NCBI GenBank assembly: GCA_023265535.1 | Contig: JAHFTI010000227.1 | Span: forward strand, 1-6,932 | DNA: 6,932 bases | From: Opitutaceae bacterium | Lineage (GTDB): Bacteria > Verrucomicrobiota > Verrucomicrobiia > Opitutales > Opitutaceae | Direction of reading: 5' to 3' | Shown: piece after piece, positions 5,618 to 6,932 of the stretch | Layout of the letters: each line of letters opens with the position of its first letter | How positions within the stretch are numbered: position 1 is the first letter of the stretch | The notes under the pieces: model-generated | The model's database searches: none | Told to the model about the DNA's origin: nothing | Seen by the model: the letters and a program-made list of their open reading frames with translations, nothing else | Position numbers and translations under genes: made by a program

Positions 5618-6932
5618 TCAGGGCTTGATGCTGAACTCGGAGTGAAGCGAGGCGTTGGAATCACCACCGACCCAGACGTCAAAACTCTCTGTCTCGACGA
5701 CCCAGGCTTTGCCCTTGGGGCTCCAGAATTGGAGTTCGGCCTTGCCGAGGGTGAATTCCACCTGGCGTTTCTCCCCGGCGGCGAGTGTGACGCGTTGGAA
5801 GCCTTTCAGCTCGCGCACGGGGCGCACGGCCGAGCCGGCCCTCTGATGCAAGTAGAGCTGGACGACCTCATCGCCGGAGCGGGTGCCTGTGTTCTCCACC
5901 TCAACGGTGACCTTGAGCTGGCCGTCGGGCTTCAGCTGTGTCCTGTCCAAGCTGAGCTTGGAGTAGGCAAACGTGGTGTAACTCAGGCCATGGCCAAAGG
6001 CGTAGAGGGGCTTCGAATCCTGGTCGGCATAGCGTGACGTGAAGGCCGCCTCTGTTTCGCGTGCCTGCGTATGGTTGTGGTTGTAGTAGGTGGGGGACTG
6101 GCCTGCGCTGCGCGGCCAGGACACGGGCAGCTTGGCGCCCGGATTCACGTCGCCGAAGAGGATGTCGCAGATGGCATGTCCACCCTCGGAGCCCGGGAAC
6201 CAGGCCTCGACGATGGAGGGCACATGGCTGGAGGCCCAGGTGATGTCCAGAGGGCGGCCATTGAGCAGCACCAGGACGACAGGCTTGCCGGTGGCGACGA
6301 CGGCGCGCAGGAGCTCCATCTGGTTTCCACCCAGGGCGAGGGAGGCGCTTGAGGCGGCCTCGCCACTCATGTTGGCGCGTTCGCCCAGCACCAGGATGAC
6401 TAGCTCGGAATTACGGGCTGCCACCACGGCCTTCTCCAGTTCCTGCTGCATCTCCGCCTCGGACATGAGGGTGGGGGCTGGCTTGCCGGAGCGGGCATCC
6501 CACGGCAGGGCGTAGGCCCGCTGCATGTCGCCGCCGCGCACGAAGTCGACGGTCGCCTCGGGGAGCTTGGCGCGGAGCGCCTCCAGCACGGTGACCGAGG
6601 GACTCCATTCGGCGGTCCAAGGGCACTTGATGTCGTCGGCAGAGTCGGCAAGGGGCCCGATCAGCGCGACCTTGCGCAGGGATCTCTGCAGGGGGAGAAG
6701 CTTGTTCTCGTTTCGGAGCAGCACGATGGAGCGCTGTGCCGCCTCGCGCGCTGCTGCGCGGTGCGCGGGGTTGTTGAGGACGGCGTCCTTCTTGTCGAGC
6801 TCGGCAAAGGGCCGCTCAAAAAGGCCCATGCGGATCTTGGTTGCGAGCACCTCGCGCACCATGGCATCGATCGTCGCCATGGAGACCTGGCCCGAGGCAA
6901 CGAGCTTGGGAAGGTGGCGCAGGTAAGTTGTG
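5618..6932 (-). CDS. bglX: Glycoside hydrolase family 3 beta-glucosidase, C-terminal part (BglX-like; runs off right edge)
   Basis: 437 codons are visible before the TGA at 5618-5620; the frame stays open to the right edge, so the ATG at 6878-6880 is internal. The first visible residues (LVASGQVSMATIDAMVREVL, then MGLFERPF) are the end of the GH3 N-terminal barrel. The catalytic aspartate lies outside. The alpha/beta-sandwich domain follows: SIVLLRNENKLLPL (visible 68-81), the GERANMSGEAAS segment whose Glu at codon 6359-6361 aligns with the acid/base region of BglX-type enzymes, GKPVVLVLLNGRPL, WFPGSEGG and FGDVNPGAKLPVSWPRS. After YAFGHGLSYTTF comes a fibronectin-III-like domain (about visible 335-437). 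The order and wording closely match E. coli BglX, about 765 residues long, so roughly 57% is present. Such enzymes remove terminal beta-glucosyl (sometimes xylosyl) units, usually in the periplasm; the signal peptide cannot be checked. It converges on the AraC-type gene. Confidence 0.93.
   Translation of the reverse strand, partial: TTYLRHLPKLVASGQVSMATIDAMVREVLATKIRMGLFERPFAELDKKDAVLNNPAHRAAAREAAQRSIVLLRNENKLLPLQRSLRKVALIGPLADSADDIKCPWTAEWSPSVTVLEALRAKLPEATVDFVRGGDMQRAYALPWDARSGKPAPTLMSEAEMQQELEKAVVAARNSELVILVLGERANMSGEAASSASLALGGNQMELLRAVVATGKPVVLVLLNGRPLDITWASSHVPSIVEAWFPGSEGGHAICDILFGDVNPGAKLPVSWPRSAGQSPTYYNHNHTQARETEAAFTSRYADQDSKPLYAFGHGLSYTTFAYSKLSLDRTQLKPDGQLKVTVEVENTGTRSGDEVVQLYLHQRAGSAVRPVRELKGFQRVTLAAGEKRQVEFTLGKAELQFWSPKGKAWVVETESFDVWVGGDSNASLHSEFSIKP

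Noticed and set aside
5327..6037. 236-codon plus-strand frame spanning the AraC end and GH3 end
   Set aside because: It overlaps two well-supported genes, one in another frame and one on the opposite strand, and runs through the convergent hairpin.
5618..6880. GH3 gene taken as a short complete gene starting at the ATG at 6878-6880
   Set aside because: The frame stays open upstream to the window edge, with GH3-type residues (LVASGQVS) just before that Met, so the true start lies outside.

Overview
The window most likely comes from a GC-rich, Gram-negative bacterium of the Verrucomicrobiota, probably Opitutaceae or a close relative. I infer this from three things. The TonB-dependent receptor starts with the Leu-Ser-Pro-Phe-Glu-Val segment and is about 1,200 residues long. 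The LacI-type regulator has the 'SKALRNHPSIP' DNA-binding segment and a non-canonical hinge. No Bacteroidetes-style SusD partner is visible. The assignment rests on recalled family resemblance, not on a search.

Layout from left to right: (1) bases 1-352, minus strand: the N-terminal 117 codons of a LacI-family regulator that runs off the left edge. (2) Bases 353-939: a 587-base divergent intergenic region with no convincing protein gene. It holds a 19-bp interrupted dyad (446-464), several small hairpins, three TATAAT hexamers, a doubtful 41-codon ORF and a 20-base stem-loop just before the next start. (3) Bases 940-4563, plus strand: a complete TonB-dependent outer-membrane receptor. (4) Bases 4564-4715: two successive stem-loops, the second a strong intrinsic terminator with a GCGA tetraloop. 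(5) Bases 4716-5558, plus strand: a complete AraC-family regulator with a cupin-like sensor. (6) Bases 5559-5617: a short convergent spacer with a hairpin. (7) Bases 5618-6932, minus strand: the C-terminal 437 codons of a BglX-like glycoside hydrolase family 3 beta-glucosidase, whose N-terminal barrel lies beyond the right edge.

Together this looks like a small glycan-utilisation locus: an outer-membrane importer, an exo-acting beta-glycosidase, and two sugar-responsive regulators of different families flanking the importer. The substrate cannot be read from the sequence; a beta-linked glucoside or xyloside is the obvious guess from the GH3 enzyme. I see no mobile element, CRISPR array, tRNA or rRNA, and no evidence of a wholly new system. 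The less ordinary material is the regulatory DNA around the receptor.
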